From Thermococcaceae archaeon (GTDB lineage: Archaea > Methanobacteriota_B > Thermococci > Thermococcales > Thermococcaceae): a DNA stretch of 64,000 nucleotides. The stretch lies in NCBI GenBank assembly GCA_030156945.1, contig JASGLT010000005.1, forward strand, positions 40,883 to 104,882, read 5' to 3'. The translations under genes were made by a program, and so were the position numbers. The notes beneath the pieces are model-generated. The model saw nothing but the letters and a program-made list of their open reading frames with translations, ran no database searches and was not told where the DNA came from. Positions 35,043 through 43,964 of the stretch are shown here, piece after piece. The stretch's first letter is position 1. Each line of letters opens with the position of its first letter.

Positions 35043-36368
35043 ATGAGCTACGAGAACAGGGTTTTACTGAAGCACTCGCTCGCATCAGTAGTGGCCCTCG
35101 GCCTGACCGGGCTTGCGAGGTTCCTCTACAGCATTCTCGTTGCCCGCTGGTTTGGACCGGAAGAACTTGGGGCAGCAAATTCCCTCATCTCGAAGGCCTT
35201 TTTCTTAGCAATACCGCTTAGCTTTTTTGCCGTTGCTCTGGGCAAGTACTCATCGGAGTTCCTCGGGAGAAATAAGAACGAGGATATTAAATCCCTAACA
35301 CTCCCCTCCTTTGCACTCCCACTGGCAGGTCTCCTGATAGTCCCGATAAACGTCTACCTCGGCCTTATTGCAACCCTGAGGGCCTTCCAGTTAACCCTAA
35401 GGAGCTTTCTCTACGGAATCCACAGGGGGGAACACTACGCCTACATCATGCTGGCATCGTTTCTCGGTTTTCTATGCGGTTTCGTGTTTATGTTCTCTAT
35501 ATTCTCCCCCTACATCCTTTTCCTCTCAGCCTCCGCAACTCTCGGCCTTGGGTACCTAATTCGGTTCGAGCTTCTCGGAATGCCAACGAGGGAAGGCTTT
35601 AGACTCCTGACATCCTACTCAGCTTTTGCCTTCCTCGGCACGCTTTCGGGAGTTTTCCTGATTCAGGGGCCATACTTTATGAGCGAATACCTCGGAGGAA
35701 CTGCTACAGCAGGGGAAGTATCTGCCGTTCTTTCAACGGCTTTCCTTCTGACCTACCTTCCCCAAGTTCTCCAGTCCGCCGTAATGCCCATCCTCTCCTA
35801 CAAATACGGGCAGGGGAGCAAGGGGTACATAAAAAAGCTGGCCGAGAAAACCACCGAATTCCTCATACTGATAACTGGACTCGTCGTTTTCCTCATGATG
35901 CTCCTCGGCAACGATTTCCTCTCTTTCCTGTTTAGCTTCCGGATTGGCAACTCCTTTTATCTGGCCCTCATGGCCATAGAAATCTACATTGCCTACAACC
36001 CGAGCATAGTGGCCCTGAACTCGACGGCCTACGTCAGGTACGGCACGCTTGTGTCTGGAGCTGGAGCCCTCGCGGGAGCTCTCCTGTGGGCAATACTTAT
36101 CCCCAGATTCCAGAGTCTGGGAGCCATGGTTGGCCTTCTGGCTGCCTACGGAATCATCCTGATTGGAACCGCAACACTATCAAAAAGGCTGCTCAACCTC
36201 AACCCTGGAATTTACACGCCGTTACTTCTCGCCCTCCTTCTGCAGGCTAGCGCATTCACTTCAAAGTACCTGCTCGCCGCAGCTTTTCTCGTGTTTCTGT
36301 ATACTCAAAGAAAAACAATAAAGGAGGTTATCAAAGTTTTCAGAGCTTTCCGTGGTAGAGTACTTTGA
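35043..36368 (+). CDS. Polysaccharide/oligosaccharide flippase (MOP superfamily)
   Basis: A 441-residue protein with about 12-14 membrane helices of the Wzx-like branch of the MOP superfamily. LGLTGLARFLYSILVARWFGPEELGAANSLISKAFF is the typical first helix pair with its W-F-G-P-E-E-L-G loop. It probably moves lipid-linked sugars across the membrane for surface glycan or S-layer glycosylation. No glycosyltransferases adjoin. Its 3' end overlaps the convergent phosphoesterase-like gene by 29 nt. Confidence 0.82.
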   Translation: MSYENRVLLKHSLASVVALGLTGLARFLYSILVARWFGPEELGAANSLISKAFFLAIPLSFFAVALGKYSSEFLGRNKNEDIKSLTLPSFALPLAGLLIVPINVYLGLIATLRAFQLTLRSFLYGIHRGEHYAYIMLASFLGFLCGFVFMFSIFSPYILFLSASATLGLGYLIRFELLGMPTREGFRLLTSYSAFAFLGTLSGVFLIQGPYFMSEYLGGTATAGEVSAVLSTAFLLTYLPQVLQSAVMPILSYKYGQGSKGYIKKLAEKTTEFLILITGLVVFLMMLLGNDFLSFLFSFRIGNSFYLALMAIEIYIAYNPSIVALNSTAYVRYGTLVSGAGALAGALLWAILIPRFQSLGAMVGLLAAYGIILIGTATLSKRLLNLNPGIYTPLLLALLLQASAFTSKYLLAAAFLVFLYTQRKTIKEVIKVFRAFRGRVL

Positions 36369-37101
36369 TAAGCTCCTCTGGAAGGCCTTCCTTCTTAATC
36401 TTCTCTTCTATGAGCTTCTTTTCGTCTTCATAGCCCACTTCTATGAACTTGGTGTGTAGTGTGTCCACGTCAACGAGGGCAAAGGTTGCTTTGTGGTTCT
36501 TGCCGGGTGGGTATCCAATACTTCCAGGGCACACCACCCTCCCGTAGCGGGTCATGGCGTTAACCGGATACCTCGGTGAGGCCACGAAGAGTATTTCATA
36601 GTCCTTTACCGGCCTCATTATGGCCTCGTAGTAGCTGGTAGGTTGGTCTGGTAGCACGACCCCTCCAAAGGGATTCAACGGGCTTCCGTAGACTCCGAAT
36701 ACCTCGTTCTTTCCAATCTTGTCAACAAGGTATATCGGAAGGTCCCTAATGAACTCGCGCCCCTCGTGACCGAGAGCTTCCCACGTGTACTTGAGGGCCT
36801 TCTTTATGTAGTCTGGATACTCCACCCTGTCAATGTAATCCGGACCCTCAGCGTGTGGATCGCTCTCCGCTATGAGCTGGTCGAATTCCCCCCTGATGAC
36901 CTTAACCCTGTTGCTCTTCAACAGGTCCTCAAGGGCATCAAGAACTTCCCTGGGATAGGGGAAGAGGCCTACTATGTTACCGAGAACATAGTACTTTTCT
37001 ATCTCATAACCTTCCTCTTTAAGAGCCTCAACCTTCTCCAGCGCCTTGGCAAGGGCCGGGAAGTTTCCGTTGATGTTTGCGAAAACCGCCACATATACCA
37101 T
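36340..37101 (-). CDS. Calcineurin-type phosphoesterase fold, metal ligands lost
   Basis: A 253-residue protein aligning by eye with YfcE/MJ0936-type metallophosphoesterases, but each metal motif is altered: the D-x-H-G-N motif reads FANINGNFPAL, G-D-x-V-G reads LGNIVG, G-N-H-D reads RGEFDQ, the G-x-T-H-x-P motif reads ASPRYP, while N-P-G-S-V-G survives as CPGSIG. Length and strand order are intact and no frameshift or stop is present, so the gene is maintained. It is probably a binding or regulatory protein rather than a phosphatase. Confidence 0.72.
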   Translation of the reverse strand: MVYVAVFANINGNFPALAKALEKVEALKEEGYEIEKYYVLGNIVGLFPYPREVLDALEDLLKSNRVKVIRGEFDQLIAESDPHAEGPDYIDRVEYPDYIKKALKYTWEALGHEGREFIRDLPIYLVDKIGKNEVFGVYGSPLNPFGGVVLPDQPTSYYEAIMRPVKDYEILFVASPRYPVNAMTRYGRVVCPGSIGYPPGKNHKATFALVDVDTLHTKFIEVGYEDEKKLIEEKIKKEGLPEELIKVLYHGKL

Positions 37102-37359
37102 TGTAACACCACCCCCATTTTTCTTACCATCATTAACTAAAAGTGCAGGGGCATTTAAACCTTACTGAAGCTTTTGACTCAAACCAGAGTTCACAGCCTG
37201 GAAAGAGCCCAACGGAAAACATTTTTGCCAGCGCCTGAACGATGTAACTCAAAATAATCACTGGAGTTCCTCTTCACGATGCCAAAAAGGGCCATTAGGG
37301 AATGATATTCAAGAAGCCCGAACCCAGAACCAAGGCTGTGAACTCAAGGTTTAGAATTG

Positions 37360-37436
37360 TGGTGCGGTGGCCGGGATTTGAACCCGGGCCAGCGGCGTGG
37401 CAGGCCGCTGTCCTAGCCAGGCTAGACTACCACCGC
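37360..37436 (-). tRNA. tRNA-Gly(GCC)
   Basis: On the minus strand, acceptor GCGGTGG/CCACCGC; anticodon stem GCGGC/GCCGC with loop CTGCCAC, anticodon GCC; T-loop GTTCAAATC. CCA is encoded (37362-37360). It is the only minus-strand tRNA in the window. Confidence 0.97.
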
Positions 37437-37581
37437 AGTCCTCGCCCGTTAGATACTCACCTCCGGGCGCTTTATAAAACTTTCGGTGGCATTGGAGGTG
37501 AATTCAGGAGCCAAAAATCAAGGCTAAGGCCCAGAAAGAAACACTAATAAGAAAGCCAAATTCAGGAGAAAACAGAAAAAA

Positions 37582-39330
37582 TCATTGGGAAATCCACCCA
37601 AGAGTCTCCAGAATCTCCAGGGCTTTTTCAAGCTTTTCTTTGTCGAACTTTCCATACTCCTCCTCAAGTGCCCTGTAAGCAAGCTCCTCCGGAAGGATTT
37701 CCCCGAGCATGAGGAGCTCATGGAGCAAGACCATGAACTTCCTGTCCTCCATGAGTTTGGCCAGCTCCTCTCCCTTCTCCCTATCTATCTGCCTAACTGA
37801 CCTTGCTGAAACCAAACCCTTCTTCTCCCAGCGTATCCAGGGCTCGAATTCAAATGGATGGCCAATTTCCAGCCCCAGAAACTTTGAATCCCTGGCTAGT
37901 CCCTTCATCACAAGCTTCTCACCAATCTCAAGTTCATGCTCCATTCCTAGTTCTCCAAGGTACTTCATTGCAAATGCCCTTACAAAGCGCTCAAGCTCGC
38001 CTTTATCTGCCTTTGCAAGTGAAATGGCCGTGGCCAGTACCGCTTTTCCTATGATCTCGAGGCTATCCTTGCTTATCTTCTCGATCGTGTCCTCACTCGA
38101 ATGATAGAACCTGTCGGGCCACGTTATCGGCATGACGGCAGGGACTCCAAAGATGTTGAAGACGTCGTGATCGCTCCCCATCTCATAGGGATAGCTTTTA
38201 ATCTTCATCTTTGGTAGAGGACTTCCCCCAAAGCTCTCCCCCTGGGAGTTTGCAAGCCCTATAAAGTACTCCAGCAGGCCGGATATAATCGAAAACCTTG
38301 AAAGAGGGGTTCTAATGACCATTATTGTCGAAGATGACCTATCCTCACTTCCCCCCACCATATCGAGGTTTATAACAGCGTAGTAGTCTTCAAAGTCCTT
38401 TAAAGTGGCAACGAAGGCCTGTGTACCCAGGTGCTCAGGCACCCAAAGAAAGGCAAAGCCGATTCTGAAGTCCTCCCTGTAGAGCTCAGATAAAAGCCTC
38501 GCGAGCTCAACAAGCATCGCAGAACCGCTGGCGTTGTCGTTGGCCCCTGGAGTCGGATGGCATAGATGGGCCGTGAAAAGTAGGTACGGGGGCTTACCCA
38601 CCCTGGCGAAGACCATCGGGAGCTTCTGTTCACCGGATATTGCAGTATCGACTTCGATCTTAATCCTGATGCTTTCGCCCTTCTTCAGCTTTCCAATGAT
38701 GCGGCCAGCGAGTTTCTCGCTAAAGGCCACAGCCGGGATTTTTGCCCATTCAAGGTCCTTTTTGGTAAGAAAAAGTCCTATATACGGGAAGGCACTCCCA
38801 GTTCCCTTCCTGTAAGCTATAAACGCCTTGGCGCCGGCTTCGTTAGCTTTTCGGTAGTTTTCATACCATTTCTGACCAACCAGAACTATTTTTCCCTCCG
38901 CCTTTTCCCAGTATTCATCCCTCTCTATGTGAAGCACCTCACCCTCAGCCCTCCCGGGTGGCGAGTGGGCCATCACGAGGAGCGGGGTTTTTGTGGTTGT
39001 TAGTTTTTCCCCCTCTATTTCCACCTCCCCATAAACCAGATCCCATGCTATCGGAGATGCAAGGGTTAGGTGCCATTTTTTCCCGTCGTAGACGTCCTCA
39101 ATCAGCTCCGCCCTGACTCCAGCTCGTTCAAGCTCTTTCATCAGGTATTCGGCAGCCTCAACCAATCCCCTTGAACCCTGTATCCTGTGGAACCGACTAA
39201 TCTCCCCTATGTAGCCCAGAACGTTATCCGGGCTGAAAACCTCGGCCTCCTTAAGGAAGTTCCTCATGGCAAACACCAGAGCTATTACGAACACGGTAAA
39301 AATAAGCTTATCCCCAAAGGCAATCAACAC
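37582..39330 (-). CDS. Membrane-anchored M28-type aminopeptidase (DUF4910-like)
   Basis: A 582-residue protein with an N-terminal hydrophobic helix (residues ~9-22, LIFTVFVIALVFAM), a PA-like insert and a zinc peptidase domain. The two-zinc ligands fit M28: H in TAHLCHP, D in GANDNASG, E-E region WVPEHLG, D in VINLDMVGG and H in RFYHSSEDT. The C-terminal ~120 residues form a helical extension. GTG start. The catalytic domain probably faces outside, for peptide use. The DUF835 gene precedes it by 8 nt, making an operon. Confidence 0.82.
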   Translation of the reverse strand: MLIAFGDKLIFTVFVIALVFAMRNFLKEAEVFSPDNVLGYIGEISRFHRIQGSRGLVEAAEYLMKELERAGVRAELIEDVYDGKKWHLTLASPIAWDLVYGEVEIEGEKLTTTKTPLLVMAHSPPGRAEGEVLHIERDEYWEKAEGKIVLVGQKWYENYRKANEAGAKAFIAYRKGTGSAFPYIGLFLTKKDLEWAKIPAVAFSEKLAGRIIGKLKKGESIRIKIEVDTAISGEQKLPMVFARVGKPPYLLFTAHLCHPTPGANDNASGSAMLVELARLLSELYREDFRIGFAFLWVPEHLGTQAFVATLKDFEDYYAVINLDMVGGSEDRSSSTIMVIRTPLSRFSIISGLLEYFIGLANSQGESFGGSPLPKMKIKSYPYEMGSDHDVFNIFGVPAVMPITWPDRFYHSSEDTIEKISKDSLEIIGKAVLATAISLAKADKGELERFVRAFAMKYLGELGMEHELEIGEKLVMKGLARDSKFLGLEIGHPFEFEPWIRWEKKGLVSARSVRQIDREKGEELAKLMEDRKFMVLLHELLMLGEILPEELAYRALEEEYGKFDKEKLEKALEILETLGWISQ

Positions 39331-39338
39331 TTATGATC

Positions 39339-40418
39339 CTAACGCAGCAAACGCTCCAGGAGACTTAGCTCCCTCCTGTCCCAAGCATTCTCCTCTACCG
39401 CGAATATTAGAGTCCCGTTGTATAACTTAACGTAGTCCCTAAGCGCGGCAAGGAACTTTGCAAGAGACTCGAAGGAGTTGTACATTCTGAGGTACTCAGG
39501 AGCGTCGAGCACAACCACGCCGTGCATGCCCTTCTCCTTAGCCTCCTTTAGGAAGTCGTGACTCATGTTCACGATCTTGGGTAGCTCCGTGGGAGATATG
39601 GGACGTATGCGCTCTCCGATAGGTGCTGCAGCCATTGTGAGGAAGAAAGTGTTCCATGAGGGAGGGACGTCCAAAGAACGCACAAACGCCAGGACGGGGG
39701 CATCCTTAAGCTCCTCTTTTACCCTCCCGTATTCCTCACTCCCGACAAAAATGACACCGGGCTCTATGCTTACCTCCTTAACCTCGTATTCCCCGATATG
39801 TATGAACTCCTCAGAGAGAACAAACCTGACCATCAAAAAGGCGTTGAGAATCGTTAAAAAGGCCCCAAGGACGAACCCAAAGGGCGCAAACCAGTCCACG
39901 TTCCTCATTATAGGAAAGTCCAGTTCGTGCAGCCCATAGAGAAGCAAACCAATCCCCAAATACCTGACCCTCTCCCTGTAGAGTTCCCCAGAAGACAGGA
40001 GGAAAAGCCCAGACAAAAAGATGAAAAGGGCCGAGAGGGCGTAAGATATGCCCAGGCGTGCAAACCAGCTCTCATCCAGCCCATAGACGCCAACAAATAC
40101 ACTGTAAAGGCTGATTATCAGTGGAATCGCCGACAAAGCCCCCAGAAGCTTCCTTCCCACCAGGCTCCCCTCTTCATCCAGCAAAACAACAACGCCGTAG
40201 AACATGAAGACCGCGAGAAGAGCCTCGGAAAGTGAGAGAACGTAAAGATTTCCGGTTATGTCAGAAACTATGGAAAAAGCTCCCGATATCCAGGCAAGAG
40301 ACCAAAAGAGAGCAGGTCTCCGCTTATGCTTTATATAGACCCACGCGAGAACGGCAGCACCAAGTAACTTAGCAAGCAGACTGGCCCCCTGGCCGAGCAG
40401 GAGGACGGCATGGTTCAA
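39339..40418 (-). CDS. DUF835 protein with seven membrane helices
   Basis: A 359-residue protein. About seven hydrophobic helices occupy residues 5-205, then a soluble DUF835 domain (EPGVIFVGSEEYGRVKEELKDAPVLAFVRSLDVPPSWNTFFLT...HGVVVLDAPEYLRMYNSFESLAKFLAALRDYV). DUF835 is largely a Thermococcales family that resembles a degraded RecA/KaiC-like fold; the function is unknown. A membrane sensor with a cytosolic output domain is a fair guess. It is transcribed with the M28-type peptidase. Confidence 0.8.
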   Translation of the reverse strand: MNHAVLLLGQGASLLAKLLGAAVLAWVYIKHKRRPALFWSLAWISGAFSIVSDITGNLYVLSLSEALLAVFMFYGVVVLLDEEGSLVGRKLLGALSAIPLIISLYSVFVGVYGLDESWFARLGISYALSALFIFLSGLFLLSSGELYRERVRYLGIGLLLYGLHELDFPIMRNVDWFAPFGFVLGAFLTILNAFLMVRFVLSEEFIHIGEYEVKEVSIEPGVIFVGSEEYGRVKEELKDAPVLAFVRSLDVPPSWNTFFLTMAAAPIGERIRPISPTELPKIVNMSHDFLKEAKEKGMHGVVVLDAPEYLRMYNSFESLAKFLAALRDYVKLYNGTLIFAVEENAWDRRELSLLERLLR

Positions 40419-40586
40419 CTTCCCTCACCGATTTGAAACTATGCATTTGGAGTTTTAACAGTTTCTGTAGATAAATACTGAAAAAATCCCAAACTTGGTA
40501 GCTTCTCCCTCAAGCCCAATCACCCTCAAAAAGGCTGCGGCATAAGTTAAATTTATAAAGAGTTCCCGGGAAGGGTTAGCGGGCGT

Positions 40587-40664
40587 GCCCCGGTGGCCTA
40601 GTCTGGATAGGGCGCGAGGCTGCGGACCTCGAGGTCCGGGGTTCAAATCCCCGCCGGGGCGCCA
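40587..40664 (+). tRNA. tRNA-Arg(GCG)
   Basis: Acceptor GCCCCGG/CCGGGGC; anticodon stem CGAGG/CCTCG with loop CTGCGGA, anticodon GCG. CCA at 40662-40664. A 10-bp hairpin follows at 40667. Confidence 0.96.
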
Positions 40665-41173
40665 TAGAAACTTTGCTGGGCAAAGTTTCATCAAATTTTC
40701 TAAACGTGTTCTCCCCACGAAATAGGAACTTGTAGTGTAAAATCCTTGGATATAACTATTTTCCGCGAGGAGCTACGAACTTTTGGTGAAGCTTTTCCCA
40801 AAGCATCCAAAGAACGCCAGAACAAAAAGCAAACTTCTTAAAAAGTTGCTTTTAAGGTTTAACCCTTCTCAGGAGCGAGGATGATGATAGTGCACGATTG
40901 ACACTCAGCATTTCATGGGGAGGGCCTTTTGATGAAACTTTTCACCAGAAAAGCTTCCTGAGAGACGTTGAAGCGGAGCTTCAAAGCACGGGATGACAGT
41001 CCCATTGAGTTTGACCAAGGTTCGTAGCTATTTTCAATAATGCCAATTCCAAGTGATTTTTCAATTAAAACCGGCTTTTTGAGGGTGAGAACTCCTAACA
41101 CCATCCCCGATAATTGCGATTTAACTCCAAAAGCTTGAGCACTGTTGAGAAGGGAAAAATATGGGAGAGTTTA
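40665..41173. other. Gene-poor interval with hairpin and possible gene remnant
   Basis: It begins with a perfect 10-bp stem (40667-40676 pairing with 40680-40689, loop TGG) directly after tRNA-Arg, possibly a processing or termination structure. At 40881 an ATG after AGGAGCGAGG opens MMIVHD and stops at once; a shifted frame then reads TLSISWGGPFDETFHQKSF... to a TGA near 41000, which looks like a decayed small gene. A GCTTTTAAGG box lies upstream of it. Nothing intact is seen. Confidence 0.35.
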
Positions 41174-41977
41174 TCACTCACCCGTAGCGCCCTTAAGGGC
41201 ATCCTTACAGGGACATCTCCTTTCCTTGGGGATGTATGCGATAGATTTCATTAAGAGGTACTTTATCTCGGTGCTCTTCTTGGCCATTAGATCCACCACT
41301 TCCGTGTGCGTCAGCTTGCTCGGACTTATCCCCGCAGCATAGTTGGTGACTATAGCCACGCTCGCATAGCACATCTCAAGCTCCCTTGCAAGGGCAGCCT
41401 CCGGGCACTGGGTCATCCCAACCACGTCGGCCCCAAGTATCTTGAGGGCCCGTATCTCCGCCCTTGTCTCAAACCTCGGCCCCTCCATGCAGGCGTAGGT
41501 TCCAGTTGGATGGTAGCTAAGTCCAAGCTCCCTCGCTGCCGTTATCAGGGCCTTCCTCAGCTCTGGACAGTAGGGCTCCGTGAAGTCCACATGGGCAACG
41601 AATTTCCTGTCGTGGGGGCTTTCATCACCGTCATAGAAGGTGTAATTCCGAGTTTTTGTGAAGTCCATGAGCTGGTCGAGCACCACAAAGTCACCCGGCT
41701 TCATCTCGGGATTCAGGGAGCCTACCGCTGAAGTCGAAAGAATCCTTTCAACGCCAAGCTCGTACAGAGCCCATATGTTGGCGCGGTAGTTTATCTTGTG
41801 CGGGGGGACGCTGTGGCCTTCACCGTGCCTTGCCAGGAAGGCTATCTCCTCACCGTTGTACTCTCCTATCTTGACCTTGACCGAACCGTAGGGCGTATCA
41901 ACGGTTTCCTCTCTGACGTTGGTCAGAAGTGCTGGGTCATAAACTCCAGAGCCGCCTATTATCGCTATCCTAACCAC
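41174..41977 (-). CDS. mtnP: S-methyl-5'-thioadenosine phosphorylase
   Basis: A 267-residue enzyme splitting methylthioadenosine to adenine and methylthioribose 1-phosphate. GTG 41977 is preferred (VVRIAIIGGSGVYD), with GGTGAG 4-5 nt upstream. FLARHGEGHSVPPHKINYRANIWAL and YACMEGPRFETRAEI are the phosphate and substrate sites. The C-terminal RCPCKDAL contains the C-x-C motif known from Pyrococcus MTAP II, associated with disulfides and heat stability. The longer upstream reading frame overlaps the neighbouring gene and lacks similarity. Confidence 0.93.
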   Translation of the reverse strand: MVRIAIIGGSGVYDPALLTNVREETVDTPYGSVKVKIGEYNGEEIAFLARHGEGHSVPPHKINYRANIWALYELGVERILSTSAVGSLNPEMKPGDFVVLDQLMDFTKTRNYTFYDGDESPHDRKFVAHVDFTEPYCPELRKALITAARELGLSYHPTGTYACMEGPRFETRAEIRALKILGADVVGMTQCPEAALARELEMCYASVAIVTNYAAGISPSKLTHTEVVDLMAKKSTEIKYLLMKSIAYIPKERRCPCKDALKGATGE

Positions 41978-42017
41978 CGAACTCACCCAAATGATAAAGG
42001 GAGGAATGCTTAAAACT

Positions 42018-43319
42018 TTAATGGCCTTCCAGAAGCCCCCTGTGTGCCTTTGCACTCTCCTCTATATCCTCTCCAACCGTACCTTCAGTCATGAACTCGA
42101 GAATCCTCGTGAGTATCTCACTCAGGAGCCAGGAGCCCCATTTTGGATCCTTAACCATGAGGGCATAATCTATGGCCTTATCGATGTCCCCTTCCCTCAG
42201 TTTCTCAACGGCAAGGCTTCCAAAGGCGAGAGACCTGAGGTAGTTGCCCCTAACCCTGCTGGCGAACTCCTCCGCATGCTTGAAGTCCCCAAGTTTGGAG
42301 AGGTACCTGACGACCTTTACAAGAACAGCATCCTCTGAAGTCCTTGAGCCGATCTCAACCACTATTGGAAGGAACTCCTTGAGAGGGGCTCTCTCGAGTA
42401 GCCTATCCATCGCCCTGTGAGCGGCGATCTCGAACTCTTCCCCGGAGAGGCCCTCAAGGAACGCTTTTAGGCTCTCCTCCCTGTAAGCTATTGCATCAAC
42501 GACGTCCAGGATGAAAGAGCGCCTGAGCTCAGGTTCAAGGGTATCGAGGATCCCCTTCACAAAATTCGTCTCCCCCTGGAGGGCGAGGGCAACGAGCAGA
42601 GAGCGAAGAACATCGTTGCTCTCCTCCCCCGAGAGCCCCAAGGCTATGTTGACGAACTTTTCATAGGTTGTTGAAGGCACCTCCGCATTTTTCATATAAA
42701 AAGCCACCTGCTTCATTGCTTCACCGAGCCAGTAGTCGCTGTTTATCTCTGATAGAAGCTTCAAAGCGCTCCCAAACTCTTCCCTCTTAAGGTGCTCTTT
42801 TATCACTTCCACAGCCGCAAGGGAGTGCCAGGGCTCGTTCTGAATCTCCCTCACGATAGTTTGCGCCTTTCTCATGTTCCCCTCTTTCAGGTACTCCCTG
42901 AGTGTGCCGATAAGAACATCGTTTCTCTTGACGTTGTCCTCTATCTCGAGGGCATAGAAAAGGGCATCATCCAGAAGGCCCAGCTTGACGAGTTTTTCTA
43001 CGAAAAGTGTGAGCATCTCGGTGCGGAGTGGCTCGGGGAAGGAGGAGATCAGATCGTGAACCTCCAAGAAAACTTTCTTCCCAGCATCGGGGTTAACCTT
43101 GAAAAGATAGCCAGCAACTTCCATTAGAGCCTTTGCCATCAAAGGAGGGGATTCTATTGAGGAAGTCGCGTTGAGAGCATAGCTAAAAGCCTTTTTATAC
43201 AGAGGATTCTTTGCCCGGTAAAGATAGTATCCAACTTTAGCATAAGTGACCGCCCGGAGGTATTTATCCTGAATGTTTCCCGCTAGCTGAAAAACTTCAC
43301 TGTAGACCTTACTTTCCAT
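42018..43319 (-). CDS. Helical-repeat (TPR-like) protein, unknown function
   Basis: A 433-residue all-helical protein from ATG 43319 (GGTGAG 5 nt upstream). Repeating units of about 35 residues recur, for example AVTYAKVGYYLYRAKNPLYKKAFSYAL, DNVKRNDVLIGTLREYLKEGNMRKAQTIVREI and GNYLRSLAFGSLAVEKLREGDIDKAIDYALMV. This pattern suits a protein-interaction solenoid. No catalytic motif is seen. It ends 41 nt before the MTA phosphorylase start, so the two may be co-transcribed. Confidence 0.65.
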   Translation of the reverse strand: MESKVYSEVFQLAGNIQDKYLRAVTYAKVGYYLYRAKNPLYKKAFSYALNATSSIESPPLMAKALMEVAGYLFKVNPDAGKKVFLEVHDLISSFPEPLRTEMLTLFVEKLVKLGLLDDALFYALEIEDNVKRNDVLIGTLREYLKEGNMRKAQTIVREIQNEPWHSLAAVEVIKEHLKREEFGSALKLLSEINSDYWLGEAMKQVAFYMKNAEVPSTTYEKFVNIALGLSGEESNDVLRSLLVALALQGETNFVKGILDTLEPELRRSFILDVVDAIAYREESLKAFLEGLSGEEFEIAAHRAMDRLLERAPLKEFLPIVVEIGSRTSEDAVLVKVVRYLSKLGDFKHAEEFASRVRGNYLRSLAFGSLAVEKLREGDIDKAIDYALMVKDPKWGSWLLSEILTRILEFMTEGTVGEDIEESAKAHRGLLEGH

Positions 43320-43381
43320 GAGACTCACCAGTAATGATTTGAGAACAGAGATATTTAAGAATTCCCCCAAAGAACTAAAAA

Positions 43382-43591
43382 TCATCCAAGCTCATCGTAG
43401 ACTACTGCGACCGTTTCTCCATCCTCGAGAGATACGAAGCTAACGCGGGTTTTCTTGCCTGTTTTTGGGTCCAGCACAACAAAGTCCGGCTTTCTGAGAT
43501 AGTCACTGGTAGGCATCTTCCACACATCGCCGTAATGGGTCTTGAGCTCCTTCAGAAATCTCGCCGGGTCCCTTTTTATTACGGTTGTCAT
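43382..43591 (-). CDS. Small conserved-looking protein, unknown function
   Basis: A 69-residue protein (MTTVIKRDPARFLKELKTHYG...) with a helical start and a beta-rich second half (PDFVVLDPKTGKKTRVSFVSLEDGETVAVVYDELG). A GGTGATGAAGG site precedes the ATG. The family is not recognised. It lies 60 nt before the helical-repeat gene in the same direction. Confidence 0.6.
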   Translation of the reverse strand: MTTVIKRDPARFLKELKTHYGDVWKMPTSDYLRKPDFVVLDPKTGKKTRVSFVSLEDGETVAVVYDELG

Positions 43592-43808
43592 CCTTCATCA
43601 CCACTAATAACTACAACTTCAAAGTATAAAAGCCTTTCCTATAGACTTTCGTTAAAAATGCCATCGACAATTGACGATATAAATAGAGAACCCCCAGAAT
43701 GGCAAAGAGATCGAAGCCAAACAACCAAAGTAAATGTTTCAACGACAAAAACAAACACATGCTGAAAAAGCCAAAATAGTGAGAAATTCTGAAAAAGTTT
43801 GAAGAAGC

Positions 43809-43913
43809 TCACTCCCGGAGCATCTCAACATACTCAAGCTCCTCGGGTATGGGCTTCCTCCTCCTTCTCTCAATCTCCCTCATCATGAGGTACTCGTAGA
43901 GTGCAGGTATCAT
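43809..43913 (-). CDS. 34-aa helical protein
   Basis: A short frame MIPALYEYLMMREIERRRRK followed by PIPEELEYVEMLRE. It has a perfect GGAGGTG site 6 nt before its ATG (43920-43926 on the complement) and a strong BRE/TATA at 43965-43974 about 55 bp upstream. It is predicted to be one amphipathic helix with a basic centre. The combination of promoter, ribosome binding site and purine-rich codons makes a real gene likely. Function unknown. Confidence 0.6.
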   Translation of the reverse strand: MIPALYEYLMMREIERRRRKPIPEELEYVEMLRE

Positions 43914-43964
43914 CTCTCTCACCTCCTTTAAGTCTCTCTCCGTTATAATAAACGCCTAAATCGG

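Noticed and set aside
40913..41104. A 63-residue minus-strand frame in the interval after tRNA-Arg(GCG).
   Set aside because: No ribosome binding site or recognisable family, and it lies opposite what looks like a decayed plus-strand gene. Not supported as a gene.
43592..43808. Possible small gene between 43592 and 43808.
   Set aside because: The stretch is A-rich with low-complexity codons and has no ribosome binding site or promoter. I see nothing there beyond the promoter of the minus-strand gene at 43591.
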